Part shown: piece after piece, positions 7,854-18,647 of the stretch | How the letters are laid out: every line of letters begins with the position of its first letter | How positions within the stretch are numbered: position 1 is the stretch's first letter | Origin: Synergistaceae bacterium | GTDB lineage: Bacteria; Synergistota; Synergistia; Synergistales; Synergistaceae | Direction: 5' to 3' | DNA length: 36,514 nt | Assembly (NCBI GenBank): GCA_031269875.1 | Contig: JAISYM010000069.1 | Location: forward strand, 1-36,514 | Notes under the pieces: model-generated | The model's database searches: none | What the model was told of the DNA's origin: nothing | What the model saw: the letters and a program-made list of their open reading frames with translations, nothing else | Made by a program: the position numbers and the translations under genes

Positions 7854-8769
7854 ATACCTTTTTCACGACGAATCTCGGCCTCCTGCTCACTTCCCTGTAT
7901 ATTCTCCCCACATATTCGCCGGTTATGCCGAGGCTCATCAGCGTTATTCCGGTCAGCAGGAACTGTATCCCCATCAGGGTAAAAACGCCTTCCACCTCCG
8001 GCCCCATTATTATCCGGCGGAGCATTATGTAGCAGACGAGGAGGAGCGACAGAAGGGATATCGCCATGCCCGATACGGTCACCAGCTGGAGCGGCACAAG
8101 CGTGAAGCTCGTCATTAAGTCAAAATTCAGCCTGATGAGCTGCGCGATCCCGTACTTGGAAACGCCCCTCTCCCTCTCCCTGTGAGTGACCGGGATTTCG
8201 ACCGGGTTAGCCGCGAACTTTCGCCCCAGCGCCGGGATAAACGTCGTCGTTTCACAGCTCGCGTTTATTATATCTATGATGCGCCTGTCGTAACCGCGCA
8301 GCATACAGCCGTAGTCGCGGATATCCAGGCGGGCCATGCGGTTCGTCAGACGGTTTACCATTCTGGACGCGACCTTCCTGAAAATTGGATCCTGGCGGTC
8401 GATGCGGTACGTTCCAACTACGTCGTGTCCCTCGTCCATCTTCGCGATAATGCCGGGTATGGCCGAGGGCGGATTCTGCAAGTCCGCGTCGAGCGTGATT
8501 ATCTTGCCGCCCCTGGATTGTTCGAAACCGGCCATTATAGCCATGTGCTGCCCGAAATTGCCGTTCAAGTCCACGACCCGAACCTCTGGACGCTCTTTAT
8601 GCAGATCGTAAAGCATGGCAAAGGATTTGTCACGGCTTCCATCATTGACAAAGATTATCTCAAAAGAGCGGCCAAGGGATTTCAAGACCGGATACAGCTC
8701 CGCGCATAGCGGGCCTATGGACTCCTCCTCGTTGTAGACAGGTATGATCACTGAAATTTCCGGTTTCAT
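7834..8769 (-). CDS. arnC: ArnC, undecaprenyl-phosphate 4-deoxy-4-formamido-L-arabinose transferase
   Basis: This family 2 glycosyltransferase moves L-Ara4FN from UDP to undecaprenyl phosphate on the inner membrane. The GT-A domain begins ISVIIPVYNEEESI. It carries the metal/UDP motifs FVNDGSRDKS and LDADLQNPP, followed by an acceptor-region RERERGVSKYG. Two membrane helices lie near residues 230-255 and 265-290, and a basic tail follows. The length (311 residues) and the two C-terminal helices match ArnC/GtrB-type enzymes. By sequence alone it could also be a dolichol/polyprenol glycosyltransferase of another sugar. The arnT and arnA neighbours settle the assignment. Its start overlaps the stop of arnT by ATGA. 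Confidence 0.88.
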   Translation of the reverse strand: MKPEISVIIPVYNEEESIGPLCAELYPVLKSLGRSFEIIFVNDGSRDKSFAMLYDLHKERPEVRVVDLNGNFGQHMAIMAGFEQSRGGKIITLDADLQNPPSAIPGIIAKMDEGHDVVGTYRIDRQDPIFRKVASRMVNRLTNRMARLDIRDYGCMLRGYDRRIIDIINASCETTTFIPALGRKFAANPVEIPVTHRERERGVSKYGIAQLIRLNFDLMTSFTLVPLQLVTVSGMAISLLSLLLVCYIMLRRIIMGPEVEGVFTLMGIQFLLTGITLMSLGITGEYVGRIYREVSRRPRFVVKKVYDREDE

Positions 8770-10499
8770 CTTTCACCCCGGTTGAAAATTATCATATAAT
8801 CCTCAGCGTCTATAATTTTTTTGCTCACGTCGACGCCCCCTTCAAAGAGATCGCCCAAGCGCTCCTTCTCTATTATGACGGCAAACGGCGAACCGGAGTC
8901 CCAACGCCTCAAAAATTCGCGCTTCCTTAAGAACCACTCGGATCTTTCGCTCTCCTTCACTTGGGACGCCCCGTACTCCAACTCGCCAAGGGCATCGACA
9001 AGGGCCACCCTCTCCTTCGCGTAAAACGGCACGCCCTGTAATATTTCGCCGTAAACGGCGATCCTCTCATCCGGCATTTTATTGGATATGAGGGATTGCG
9101 CAACCCGAAAGGCCGAACGCGTCTTCTCCAGAGGAATATAGAGCGACTGCAGGCAGAGCGTAAATACGAGCGCCCCGAAACAGAGCGCGGATACAGCGCC
9201 GGACAAATCGCGCCGTTTGACCCAGCGTATGAGCGCGAAAAAAGCCCCGGCAAAAAGCCCGCTCGATAAGAGCGCCGCGATCGACAGCGCCGCTGGCCGG
9301 TCTATGTACTTGCCGGACATGGCAAAGATAAACAGGGCGGCCACAAACAACCCCTGAACCGCAAGGCAGCAAACGAGAGCGCCGCCAAAAAACCGTCCGC
9401 GTTCGATCATCCTGCGGATGCTCGCCGCTAAAAGAATCGCGATGGGCGGCACGCACGGGACGATGTACGGGATCAGCTTTGAGCCTGACATCGAGAAAAA
9501 TAGAAGTATGACGCCAAACCATACAAGAAGAAAGATACCCGCGTCCTTTTCTTCAGGGGAACCGGGCGACCGCAGCACGCCGCCCTTCGCGAAAAGAGAC
9601 GGGAGGAATCCGGTCCACGGCATCACCGCGGCGGGTATCAACGGGAGAAAAAACCAGAAGGGCTCGTAACGGCCGTGCATAGTCGTGGTGTAACGCTGGA
9701 AGTGTTCCTGTATGAAAAAAAACCTGAAAAAATCGGGATTTTCCCTGCATACCAAATAAAACCACGGAACGGATATCACGAAAAAGATCAGTATGCCCGG
9801 AACATACAGAACATTCGGTATCAGGCGCCATTTTTTTGTAAAGACGACATACCAGAATATTATCCCGGCGGGAAGGACGACGCCTATTAGACCCTTTGTC
9901 AGCACGGCAAGGGCCATCGCCGCGTAAAAGAGCGAATACCATCGCTTGTTTCCGGAGACGGCGCCCACATAAAAAGCCGCCATCGCCGCCGTGATGAAGG
10001 TTGAAACCGGCATGTCCGTCAGCGTGATCGTCCCTATGGCGAAATAAAGCAGCGACGAACCGAGCGTGATCGCGGACAGTACGCCGGTCCCGCGCCCGAA
10101 GATCCGCGTCGCGAGACCCCAAACCACCGCGATCCCCAAAAGCGCGCAGAGCGCTGATGGAAGCCGGGCGGCAAATTCGCTCTCCCCTAAAATTTTAAAG
10201 GACGCTGCGCTCATCCAATACGTCAGCACAGGTTTTTCGAAGTACTTGACATAGTTCAGCGTAGGCGTGATATAGTCGCCGCTTTCGACCATCTCGCGCG
10301 GTATCTCGGCGTAACGCCCCTCGTCCGGCTCAAAGAGACCGTGAGTGCCAAGAGGGGTAACGTATATCAACAGTAAGAACGCGATCAAAATCCAAGGATA
10401 GAATTTCGTGGATAGCGTTCCTGCGGTTTTTTCCGGCCCGATCACCAGCCGCACCAATTTTCTTTTTCTTTTGACATAATACTTTCGCCTCCAGGTCAT
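8766..10499 (-). CDS. arnT: ArnT, L-Ara4N transferase to lipid A (GT83)
   Basis: This polytopic GT-C glycosyltransferase of the ArnT/PMT family attaches L-Ara4N from undecaprenyl phosphate to lipid A on the periplasmic face, which reduces binding of cationic peptides such as polymyxin. After a basic N-terminus comes a membrane helix, then the periplasmic catalytic loop LFEPDEGRYAEIPREM with the expected Asp-Glu. YFEKPVLTYWM follows, then about ten more helices and a soluble C-terminal region. The length is 577 residues, against about 550 in E. coli. The start is uncertain: ATG 10499 has no ribosome binding site. GTG 10445 would give 559 residues and overlaps the stop of a tiny leader frame (10442-10477). 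This is the first gene of the operon in the window. No arnE or arnF flippase is adjacent. Confidence 0.9.
   Translation of the reverse strand: MTWRRKYYVKRKRKLVRLVIGPEKTAGTLSTKFYPWILIAFLLLIYVTPLGTHGLFEPDEGRYAEIPREMVESGDYITPTLNYVKYFEKPVLTYWMSAASFKILGESEFAARLPSALCALLGIAVVWGLATRIFGRGTGVLSAITLGSSLLYFAIGTITLTDMPVSTFITAAMAAFYVGAVSGNKRWYSLFYAAMALAVLTKGLIGVVLPAGIIFWYVVFTKKWRLIPNVLYVPGILIFFVISVPWFYLVCRENPDFFRFFFIQEHFQRYTTTMHGRYEPFWFFLPLIPAAVMPWTGFLPSLFAKGGVLRSPGSPEEKDAGIFLLVWFGVILLFFSMSGSKLIPYIVPCVPPIAILLAASIRRMIERGRFFGGALVCCLAVQGLFVAALFIFAMSGKYIDRPAALSIAALLSSGLFAGAFFALIRWVKRRDLSGAVSALCFGALVFTLCLQSLYIPLEKTRSAFRVAQSLISNKMPDERIAVYGEILQGVPFYAKERVALVDALGELEYGASQVKESERSEWFLRKREFLRRWDSGSPFAVIIEKERLGDLFEGGVDVSKKIIDAEDYMIIFNRGER
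10442..10477 (-). CDS. Possible 11-residue leader peptide overlapping the start of arnT
   Basis: A short frame, MSKEKENWCGW, starts at ATG 10477, nine bases after GGAGGC (10487-10492). This is a much better ribosome binding site than that of the annotated arnT ATG. Its TGA stop overlaps a GTG in the arnT frame (10443-10445) as GTGA, the same coupling used inside the operon. Such a peptide might couple or tune arnT translation. It may equally be chance, or reflect a base error at the arnT start. Confidence 0.25.
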   Translation of the reverse strand: MSKEKENWCGW

Positions 10500-10688
10500 A
10501 CCAATTCGCGATCAACAGGCTGTTTGCGATGAGGCGGAGCGGTAACGCGAGATGGTCTTAACGCTTCGCCCTTCAGGCCATTGATTTCAAATCGGAATCA
10601 ACATCGCGCTCATTTTATCACGCTATTTATAGATGAGCACATTGTTGGACAGCTTGTGAGGATACGTCTAAAAATAGTTTGACTTGTC

Positions 10689-10715
10689 TTGACAATTAGG
10701 CGATAGACTGATAAT
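10689..10715 (+). promoter_or_regulatory. Probable sigma-70 promoter of the hrcA heat-shock operon
   Basis: TTGACA (10689-10694) and GATAAT (10710-10715) are separated by 15 bases, a little short of the ideal. They lie just before the CIRCE operator, as usual for HrcA-controlled genes. An alternative pair, TTGACT (10679) with GATAGA (10702), has 17-base spacing. The rest of the 299-base gap 10500-10798 must also hold the divergent arn promoter, which I could not place. Confidence 0.45.
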
Positions 10716-10736
10716 CTTTTCCTGTTGAACGACCGC

Positions 10737-10763
10737 TTAGCACTCGATCAATTTGAGTGCTAA
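10737..10763 (+). promoter_or_regulatory. CIRCE operator, HrcA binding site
   Basis: TTAGCACTC (10737-10745), a nine-base spacer, and GAGTGCTAA (10755-10763) match the CIRCE consensus in all 18 arm positions. HrcA binds this dyad and represses the operon until heat stress titrates GroEL. It lies 35 bases before the hrcA start, so hrcA controls itself together with grpE, dnaK and dnaJ. Confidence 0.97.
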
Positions 10764-10798
10764 TAATATTTAAAAAATCGCGGAAGGGAGGGATGAGG

Positions 10799-11827
10799 AT
10801 GTTGACAGAGCGCCAATTGGAAGTATTGCTCTCCGTGGTCTACGAATTTATCGAAAGCGGGGAACACGTTGGCTCGCGCACTCTTTCGAAACGCTATCTG
10901 ACAGGTCGAAGCGCCGCCACCATAAGAAATGAGATGGCCGACCTCGAAGATATGGGATACCTCATGCAGCCTCATACCTCCGCGGGACGGGTTCCTACGA
11001 CGCGGGCTTACCGCCTTTTTGTCGACACTGTTTTGCAGCGCAGGCGAGCGAAGGATCAGGGCAACCGCGAACTGCTCGATAATCTGAAGGCGCACAGAAA
11101 TGGCGTCGAGGGCGCTCTTACCTCCGCTTCGGATCTCCTGACGCAGCTCTCGCACTACGTCGGCGTGGCGGCCGTAACACAGCTCCGGCAGGCCCGCCTC
11201 AGCAAGATCGACTTTATAAGGGTCGATACGTCGAATGTGCTCCTGCTCGTAGTGCTCGAAGGCGGGATCGTTCATCACAAGATCGTCGGTATGCCGTATG
11301 ACCTCTCTCAGGATACGCTCCAGGACTTGGCCAGAAGGATAAACACCCTGGCCGGCCATGAGTGGGGCGAGGTGAGGATCATGCTGCAAAATTATATAAT
11401 GCAGGAGCTGGGACGGTACGCCGATTCGTGCCGCAAGGCTCTGGACGATCTGGACAAACTTTTGGCCGGGGAGCATACGACGCTCTTTACAGGGTCGCTC
11501 GCGAACCTTTTCAATATCCCCGATTTTCAGGACATAGGCCGTTTCCGCGCGCTGTTCTCGATCCTCGAACAGGAGGACGGGCTTGTCGATCTTCTGAAAA
11601 AGTGCAACACAACGGACGGTATCGGGGTGATTATCGGTGAGGAAAACGATCTCCCCGAAATGGAAAACTGCGCGGTCGTCCTTTCGTCGTCCAGTTCGGA
11701 AGGTCAGAGGACAACGCTCGGGGTGATCGGCCCCAAGAGAATGAACTACGAAAAAGTGATATCTGTGCTGGATAAGGTTTTGCAGGACCTTATCGACTGC
11801 CCAGGTGAAAATGAAGGAGATGGATAA
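10799..11827 (+). CDS. hrcA: HrcA, heat-inducible transcription repressor
   Basis: This repressor binds CIRCE and is kept active by GroEL. The N-terminal winged helix holds ERQLEVLLSVVYEFIESGE and VGSRTLSKRY, and the recognition region has SAATIRNEMADLEDMGYL. QPHTSAGRVPTTRAYR is a hallmark of the family. The C-terminal dimerisation and GAF-like domain includes VIIGEEN and a late GVIGPKRMNYEKVI segment. At 342 residues it is of normal length. The start at ATG 10799 is chosen because GGAGG lies seven bases before it. ATG 10793, two codons upstream, abuts the same purine run. It is the first gene of the operon, with the operator directly upstream. Confidence 0.95.
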   Translation: MLTERQLEVLLSVVYEFIESGEHVGSRTLSKRYLTGRSAATIRNEMADLEDMGYLMQPHTSAGRVPTTRAYRLFVDTVLQRRRAKDQGNRELLDNLKAHRNGVEGALTSASDLLTQLSHYVGVAAVTQLRQARLSKIDFIRVDTSNVLLLVVLEGGIVHHKIVGMPYDLSQDTLQDLARRINTLAGHEWGEVRIMLQNYIMQELGRYADSCRKALDDLDKLLAGEHTTLFTGSLANLFNIPDFQDIGRFRALFSILEQEDGLVDLLKKCNTTDGIGVIIGEENDLPEMENCAVVLSSSSSEGQRTTLGVIGPKRMNYEKVISVLDKVLQDLIDCPGENEGDG

Positions 11828-11830
11828 GTT

Positions 11831-12418
11831 ATGCCGGCTGGAAAGAACGCTCCGCGCGCTGCGCGCGACGCCCGGGCTAAAGAAGCGCCCGAGTTGGAGC
11901 AACACGCGGCGCCGGGTTCCGACGAACCTTTGAGCGCCGCTTCGAGCGAAGATGAATCGGGACAGTTGGAGAAGCTTCTCGAAGATGCTAAATCCGAGGC
12001 TGAACTCTATAAGAATGAGGCCGCAAGGGCAAAGGCCGATTTCTACAACTATAGAACCAGAGTAGAGAGGGATCGCGCCAGGGACAGGACGCTTGCGGCG
12101 GAAGGCGCGGTGGACGCGCTGATTCCGGTGCTGGACAATCTGGACAGGACGCTCCAAGCTGTTCCCGACAAGGATTCTCCTCTTTATAAGGGCGTTTCGA
12201 TGGTTCAGCGGCAATTCTTCTCGGCGCTTCAGAACCTCGGGCTCGAGGTGATCGCGACCGACTGCCCGTTTGATCCGTCGCAGCACGAAGCGATTGTGGT
12301 TGCCGACGTGGAGGAAAGTTCCGACGACGGCAGAATACTTGAGGAGCTTCACAGGGGCTACAAACTCGGCGACAAGGTTCTTCGCGCCGCTCAGGTCAAG
12401 ATAGGACGAAAAAATTGA
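11831..12418 (+). CDS. grpE: GrpE, nucleotide exchange factor of DnaK
   Basis: GrpE dimers open the nucleotide pocket of DnaK to release ADP. The N-terminal 45 residues are acidic and disordered. A long coiled coil (about 45-95) contains ARAKADFYNYRTRVERD, the family signature. The beta domain near 130-190 includes QNLGLEVI, FDPSQHEAI and a final GYKLGDKVLRAAQVKIG. The length is 195 residues, normal for GrpE. It starts three bases after the hrcA stop. The purine-rich GAAGGAG that serves it lies within the end of hrcA at 11813-11819, so translation is probably coupled. Confidence 0.95.
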   Translation: MPAGKNAPRAARDARAKEAPELEQHAAPGSDEPLSAASSEDESGQLEKLLEDAKSEAELYKNEAARAKADFYNYRTRVERDRARDRTLAAEGAVDALIPVLDNLDRTLQAVPDKDSPLYKGVSMVQRQFFSALQNLGLEVIATDCPFDPSQHEAIVVADVEESSDDGRILEELHRGYKLGDKVLRAAQVKIGRKN

Positions 12419-12485
12419 TTTTATCGCCCGATAAGATTAGGAAAAAGAAAACTCTCTTACATATTTTGGAAGGAAGGTAATTTAA

Positions 12486-14333
<1,848 letters not shown>

Positions 14334-14357
14334 AACTAGAGCGAAGAGGTGAGTGCC

Positions 14358-15500
14358 GTGGCGGCACCGGGCAAGAAAGATTATTACGAAATCCTGGGAG
14401 TGCCTCGGAACGCTTCGCCGGACGAAATTAAGAAGGCATACAGGAAACTCGCGCGGAAGTTCCACCCTGACGCAAATCAGGGCAACGCGGACGCCGAGAA
14501 GAAGTTCAAGGAGATCAATGAGGCGCACGACGTTCTGAGCGACGCCCAGAAGAAGGCTCAGTATGACCAGTTCGGTTTCGTCGGCGACGCCCCGCCTGGC
14601 GGCGGCTTCGGCGGCAGGGATCCGTTCGGCGGTATGGGCGGGGATATCTTCGGCGATATTTTCGACAGCTTTTTTGGGGGAATGGGGCGGAGCCGTACCG
14701 CCCCAAACGCCCCGCGCAAGGGTTCCGATCTCGAAATGTCCATGAGGATCACGCTAGAGACGGCATATAAGGGCGCGTCCCGCGATGTCGAGGTGCCGCG
14801 CGAGGAGAACTGTTCCCGCTGTTCAGGAAGCGGCGCCGAGCCGGGGACGAACGCCGAGACCTGCTCGGGGTGCGGCGGGAGCGGTCAGGTGGAGCGCGTG
14901 ACGGGCACTCCGTTCGGGCAGATGGTTCAGGTCGTTCCCTGCGTTCAGTGTAAGGGGACGGGAAAGGTCATAAAAACGCCCTGCTCCGAGTGCAGAGGAC
15001 ATGGCAGAGTGCGGCGCAGCCGCAAACTCGACGTGAGGATTCCGCCGGGGGTGGATACAGGCACGAGGCTTCGGATAAGCGGCGAGGGCGAGGGCGGCAG
15101 AAACGGAGGTCCGGCTGGAGATCTTTTCATACTGCTGGAGGTGACGCCGGACAGCCGCTTTCAGCGGGAAGGCGCGGACCTCCACACGAAGGTCGACATA
15201 GCGATTCCGCAGGCGGCGCTTGGCGCGACCGTCTCCATACCGACGTTTGACGGGGTGGAGAAGCTGGATATTCCGCCCGGCACTCAGCCTGGCTCGGTGC
15301 TTCGGATAAAGAACCGCGGAATGCCGAAACTCAGGGGTTCCGGCAAAGGTGATCTGCACATTCATGTTCGCGTAAACGTACCTAAGAATCTCTCGGAGGC
15401 GGCGAAAAAACTGATGGTCGATCTCGCCGCCGAGATGAAGGTCGAGGTTTCCGAAGATAAGGGGATTTTTGGCAAATTACGTGATAAATTTGCCGGATAG
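14358..15500 (+). CDS. dnaJ: DnaJ, Hsp40 co-chaperone
   Basis: DnaJ delivers substrates to DnaK and triggers its ATPase. The J domain (residues about 6-70) has the HPD motif in [10 protein letters not shown] Gly/Phe region follows ([16 protein letters not shown]). The zinc domain has four CxxCxGxG repeats ([32 protein letters not shown]). Two beta substrate-binding domains complete a 380-residue class A protein. The start is set at GTG 14358, which has GAGGTG eight bases upstream. GTG 14349 lies inside that binding site. It is the last gene of the heat-shock operon, followed by a terminator. Confidence 0.96.
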   Translation: MAAPGKKDYYEILGVPRNASPDEIKKAYRKLARKFHPDANQGNADAEKKFKEINEAHDVLSDAQKKAQYDQFGFVGDAPPGGGFGGRDPFGGMGGDIFGDIFDSFFGGMGRSRTAPNAPRKGSDLEMSMRITLETAYKGASRDVEVPREENCSRCSGSGAEPGTNAETCSGCGGSGQVERVTGTPFGQMVQVVPCVQCKGTGKVIKTPCSECRGHGRVRRSRKLDVRIPPGVDTGTRLRISGEGEGGRNGGPAGDLFILLEVTPDSRFQREGADLHTKVDIAIPQAALGATVSIPTFDGVEKLDIPPGTQPGSVLRIKNRGMPKLRGSGKGDLHIHVRVNVPKNLSEAAKKLMVDLAAEMKVEVSEDKGIFGKLRDKFAG

Positions 15501-15523
15501 CTTTTGTCTCGCGATGATGTAGA

Positions 15524-15564
15524 ATGGAGGGAAGACCAAGTCGAGGTCTTCTCTCCATGTTTTT
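15524..15564 (+). terminator. Rho-independent terminator after dnaJ
   Basis: ATGGAGGGAAGACC (15524-15537) pairs with GGTCTTCTCTCCAT (15545-15558), a 14-bp stem with one wobble pair and a seven-base loop. GTTTTT follows at once. It should end the heat-shock transcript and leave prmA to a separate start, although no clear prmA promoter was found in the 30 bases that remain. Confidence 0.85.
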
Positions 15565-15594
15565 CGCGTAAATTATCTCGGGAGGTGTTGCTGG

Positions 15595-16491
15595 ATGGGA
15601 AACTACTGGTGGTATATAACGGTTCTGGATCGCGGGAGTGTCCCCTCACAGGAGTGCGAGGAAATTTTGTACTCAGCCGCTGAAATATCGGGCAGCATCG
15701 GTACCGAGGTACAGGAGCTGCCGGATGGCGTCAGGATGCGTATTTACTATCGCGGAGACGAGGAGCTCTCATTTTGGAGGAATCGCTTGCTCTCCGTGCT
15801 GGATCCGTGGCCGGATATAAGGATAGAAGATATTGGCAAGATAGAGAATCAGCAGTGGTCCGTTCAGAGCGAGGATGCGTTTCCGCCCCTTGAGGTCGGG
15901 CGCGGCTTTGTGGTGCTCGCGCCGTGGCACAAGGACGCTTTACCAGCCGGCAGGATTCCGCTTTACATCAACCCCGCCAGCGCTTTTGGAACCGGCTACC
16001 ACGAGAGCACACAGGTAATACTCCGCCTCATGGAGCGTTATTTCGCGGATCGGTCGCTTCTGGCAGCTCGGGCAACTGACGTGATCGACGTGGGTACCGG
16101 TTCAGGCATACTCACGATCGCGGCGCTTAAACTCGGCGCTAAGAGGGTGCTCTCCCGCGATCTCGATCCGACTGTGCTGGGAGAGGTGCGGAGCAATATT
16201 GAGCTTAACGGAGTCGACATGGAGAAGGTCACGCTCGAAACCGGCGACCTTCTCTCGGACGTTAAAGGCGGTTTCGATCTGGTGCTGGCGAATATATTGG
16301 TCGATCCCCTCGTTCAGATGCTGCCGGATGTGAAAAAAATACTGAAACCCGGAGCTGTGGCTATTTTTTCGGGTATGATCGAGAGAGAGAGGGAGGGTTT
16401 TATCGAAGCCCTCTCGGAAACAGGCATGGAGGTAATCGACGAGCTTCAGGCGGAGGATTGGTGGGGTGTCTCTGCCAAAAATAAGGCTTGA
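15595..16491 (+). CDS. prmA: PrmA, ribosomal protein L11 methyltransferase
   Basis: This SAM-dependent enzyme trimethylates ribosomal protein L11. The N-terminal alpha/beta substrate domain (about residues 1-95) is followed by INPASAFGTGYHESTQ, the family entry motif. SAM motif I is IDVGTGSGILTIAA, and the LANILVDPL segment corresponds to the catalytic NxL region. The length, 298 residues, is normal. The start ATG has GGGAGG upstream. The dnaJ-prmA-rsmE order is seen in many bacteria. Its 3' end overlaps rsmE by 26 bases, which suggests co-translation. Confidence 0.92.
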   Translation: MGNYWWYITVLDRGSVPSQECEEILYSAAEISGSIGTEVQELPDGVRMRIYYRGDEELSFWRNRLLSVLDPWPDIRIEDIGKIENQQWSVQSEDAFPPLEVGRGFVVLAPWHKDALPAGRIPLYINPASAFGTGYHESTQVILRLMERYFADRSLLAARATDVIDVGTGSGILTIAALKLGAKRVLSRDLDPTVLGEVRSNIELNGVDMEKVTLETGDLLSDVKGGFDLVLANILVDPLVQMLPDVKKILKPGAVAIFSGMIEREREGFIEALSETGMEVIDELQAEDWWGVSAKNKA

Positions 16492-17194
16492 ACGCTGCGG
16501 GAGGGCCGGAGACGGCCTATGGAGGCTCGACGCGGGTCAGGATAATCATCTGACGAAGTCCCTGCGCTCTTATGAGGGCGCGATGGTCGAAGGTCTCCTT
16601 CCCGATGACGGCGGCCTCAAAATTAAAATGCGCCTCGTCAAGATCGGCGGGAAGAACTTTCTTCGCGAGGTTGGCCAGGAAACGGCGGCTCGTATTGGCG
16701 TGCGCATATCGCTTTTGGTCGGTCTCCTGAAGGCCGAACAGTTCGACTCCGTCCTCCGCGCGGCTTCGGAACTTGGGGTAATGGACATTTACCCCGTGAT
16801 CTGCGAAAGATCCGTACCCAGGATTGAACCAGGCGATTTGCCTAAAAAGATGGCAAGGTGGCAAAAGATATTGGACGAGGGTTCGAAAATTTCCGGATTC
16901 GCCCGCCCGACAGTCATCGCTCCGCCCGCGGCGCTTTGCGATGTGGAGTGGCGCGCGATACCGGCGGCCCGGTACCTTGCGGCGCTGTCGCCGGAAGCTA
17001 AGGCCATATCCTCGGTCGAGCCAGAAAAAGAGGTGGCTTTTGCGGTTGGCCCCGAGGGGGACTGGACTTTGGGCGAGACGGAAACGCTTCTTGGGGAAAA
17101 TTTTGTGCCGGTCAGCCTGGGGGCCGGTATTCTCCGCTCCTCCACCGCCGTGATTGTCGGATGCGGCTGGTTTTGTCTGTCGTGCGCGGTTTAG
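16466..17194 (+). CDS. rsmE: RsmE, 16S rRNA m3U1498 methyltransferase
   Basis: This SPOUT-class (trefoil-knot) methyltransferase acts on U1498 of 16S rRNA. An N-terminal PUA-like domain (about 1-70) contains QDNHLTKSLRS. The SPOUT domain shows KAEQFDSVLRAASELGV, a CERSVPR segment, AVGPEGDWTLGE (the SAM knot, with Asp where Gly is more common) and SLGAGILRSSTAVI. The length, 242 residues, is typical. It uses a GTG start with GGTGG close upstream, inside the end of prmA. Confidence 0.92.
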   Translation: MSLPKIRLERCGRAGDGLWRLDAGQDNHLTKSLRSYEGAMVEGLLPDDGGLKIKMRLVKIGGKNFLREVGQETAARIGVRISLLVGLLKAEQFDSVLRAASELGVMDIYPVICERSVPRIEPGDLPKKMARWQKILDEGSKISGFARPTVIAPPAALCDVEWRAIPAARYLAALSPEAKAISSVEPEKEVAFAVGPEGDWTLGETETLLGENFVPVSLGAGILRSSTAVIVGCGWFCLSCAV

Positions 17195-18630
17195 CCGGAA
17201 AAACCTTCTCCCTTCTCGTTCTCGGTTGCAGGACTAATTTTTACGAGGCCGAAGCGCTCGCGTCCATGCTGGAACGGAGAGGCGCCGTACACCTGAGCCG
17301 CCCATCCGAGCCGGCGGATATTGTGATAATCCTCACCTGTTCCGTTACCTCCATCGCGGACGCCAAAACCAGGAAGTTCATTCGCAGGGCTCGAAGGCTC
17401 AACGCCTCCGCCGTAATAGCCGCTTGCGGCTGTTCTGTTCAGCGTCTTGCGTCCGATGAAGCCGCAAAACTCGGCGCCGATATCCTGATCGGCAGCAGGA
17501 TGAAGGGCAAATTGCCCGATATCCTGGAGGAGCGCTTCGACTCCCGTGAACGCCTCTCGCTCGGCAGGGGAACGGCCTCTTTCGATAGGGAAGTCATCGA
17601 GCTGCGGGATATGAATATCGGGGAAAACACGGACTGGGACGACCTCTCTTTGGATCGCCCGAGACTGCGGACGAGAGCTTTCGTCAAGGTGCAGGACGGC
17701 TGTGGAAGACGCTGCAGCTACTGCGTTGTACCCTTCGTCCGCGGCGCTGAGACTTCACGCCCTGTGGCGGATGTTATTAGAGAGGTGTCCGGCATCGTGG
17801 AATCAGGCTGCGGCGAGGTCGTGATTACCGGGGTTCACTTAGGGGCGTATAAAAGCGGCGAAGTGGGACTTGCCGGCCTTATAGAATCACTTTCAGCGAT
17901 AAACGGGCTGCGCCGTCTGAGGATGGGTTCGCTGGAGCCCTTCGCGGTGAGCGGCGAGCTGCTTGCCGCGCTCAGGGAATCCCCGATCTTTTGCCCTCAC
18001 CTGCACCTGCCGCTTCAGAGCGGGGATGACGGGATATTGGCCAGGATGAGGCGCGGTTACGGAGCGGACCGGTTCAGAAGGATGCTCGACGGGGTTCGCG
18101 CGGCGCTTGGGGACGGCGTTCACATCTCCACGGACTTGATAGTGGGTTTTCCCGGCGAGACGGACGAAGCCTTTGCAAATAGCCTCGACTTTCTGGAGGA
18201 AGCCCGCTTCGGGAAGGTTCACGTATTTCCGTTCTCCGGGCGCGAGGGGACGGACGCCGCGCGCATGAGCGGCGGAGTGAGGCCGGATTTGATAAAAGAG
18301 CGAGCCGCGCGCGCGGCCGAGCTGTCCGGACGCCTGCTCTCCCGGTACGCGTCGCGCAGTATCGGCTCGCCAGAGGAAATTTTTTGCGAGTTTTCCGAGG
18401 CCTTTCGACGGCGCCTGCCGCAGGACGCCGGCGGGGGAGAGTGTCTGTCGGTCGTGTCCGGGTGGACTAAGCGCTACTTGAAGGTCTATGCCCTGTCACC
18501 GGGCCGGAATTTAGAGGGAAGGGAAATTATCACGTCACCCAAATCCGAAATCGGCGGTATACTTTTAGGGGAAGGAATTACGCAAGAGGATATTCGAGTT
18601 TTTTTAAGCGAGCGTGACATGACGTTTTGA
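17161..18630 (+). CDS. mtaB: MtaB-type tRNA N6-threonylcarbamoyladenosine methylthiotransferase
   Basis: This radical-SAM enzyme adds a methylthio group to t6A37 of ANN-decoding tRNAs. The N-terminal UPF0004 domain carries three cysteines, in VLGCRTNFYEAEA, LTCSVTS and AACGCS, for a second 4Fe-4S cluster. The radical-SAM motif CGRRCSYC is at residues 181-188. HLHLPLQSGDDGILARMRRG and DLIVGFPGETDEAF are family hallmarks. A TRAM-like RNA-binding domain lies near the C-terminus (residues about 420-460). The length is 489 residues. The start is uncertain: ATG 17161 lies 34 bases inside rsmE, and GTG 17182 is an alternative. Neither has a good ribosome binding site. MiaB and RimO relatives are less likely because of the LGCRTN/QSGDD combination. 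Confidence 0.85.
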   Translation: MRLVLSVVRGLAGKTFSLLVLGCRTNFYEAEALASMLERRGAVHLSRPSEPADIVIILTCSVTSIADAKTRKFIRRARRLNASAVIAACGCSVQRLASDEAAKLGADILIGSRMKGKLPDILEERFDSRERLSLGRGTASFDREVIELRDMNIGENTDWDDLSLDRPRLRTRAFVKVQDGCGRRCSYCVVPFVRGAETSRPVADVIREVSGIVESGCGEVVITGVHLGAYKSGEVGLAGLIESLSAINGLRRLRMGSLEPFAVSGELLAALRESPIFCPHLHLPLQSGDDGILARMRRGYGADRFRRMLDGVRAALGDGVHISTDLIVGFPGETDEAFANSLDFLEEARFGKVHVFPFSGREGTDAARMSGGVRPDLIKERAARAAELSGRLLSRYASRSIGSPEEIFCEFSEAFRRRLPQDAGGGECLSVVSGWTKRYLKVYALSPGRNLEGREIITSPKSEIGGILLGEGITQEDIRVFLSERDMTF

Positions 18631-18647
18631 CGTTAAGGAGTTCTGTT

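Noticed and set aside
10760-12352. Long minus-strand open frame (530 codons) across hrcA and grpE
   Set aside because: It is antisense to two certain genes, has no family features and no ribosome binding site. It follows from the codon bias of the plus-strand genes.
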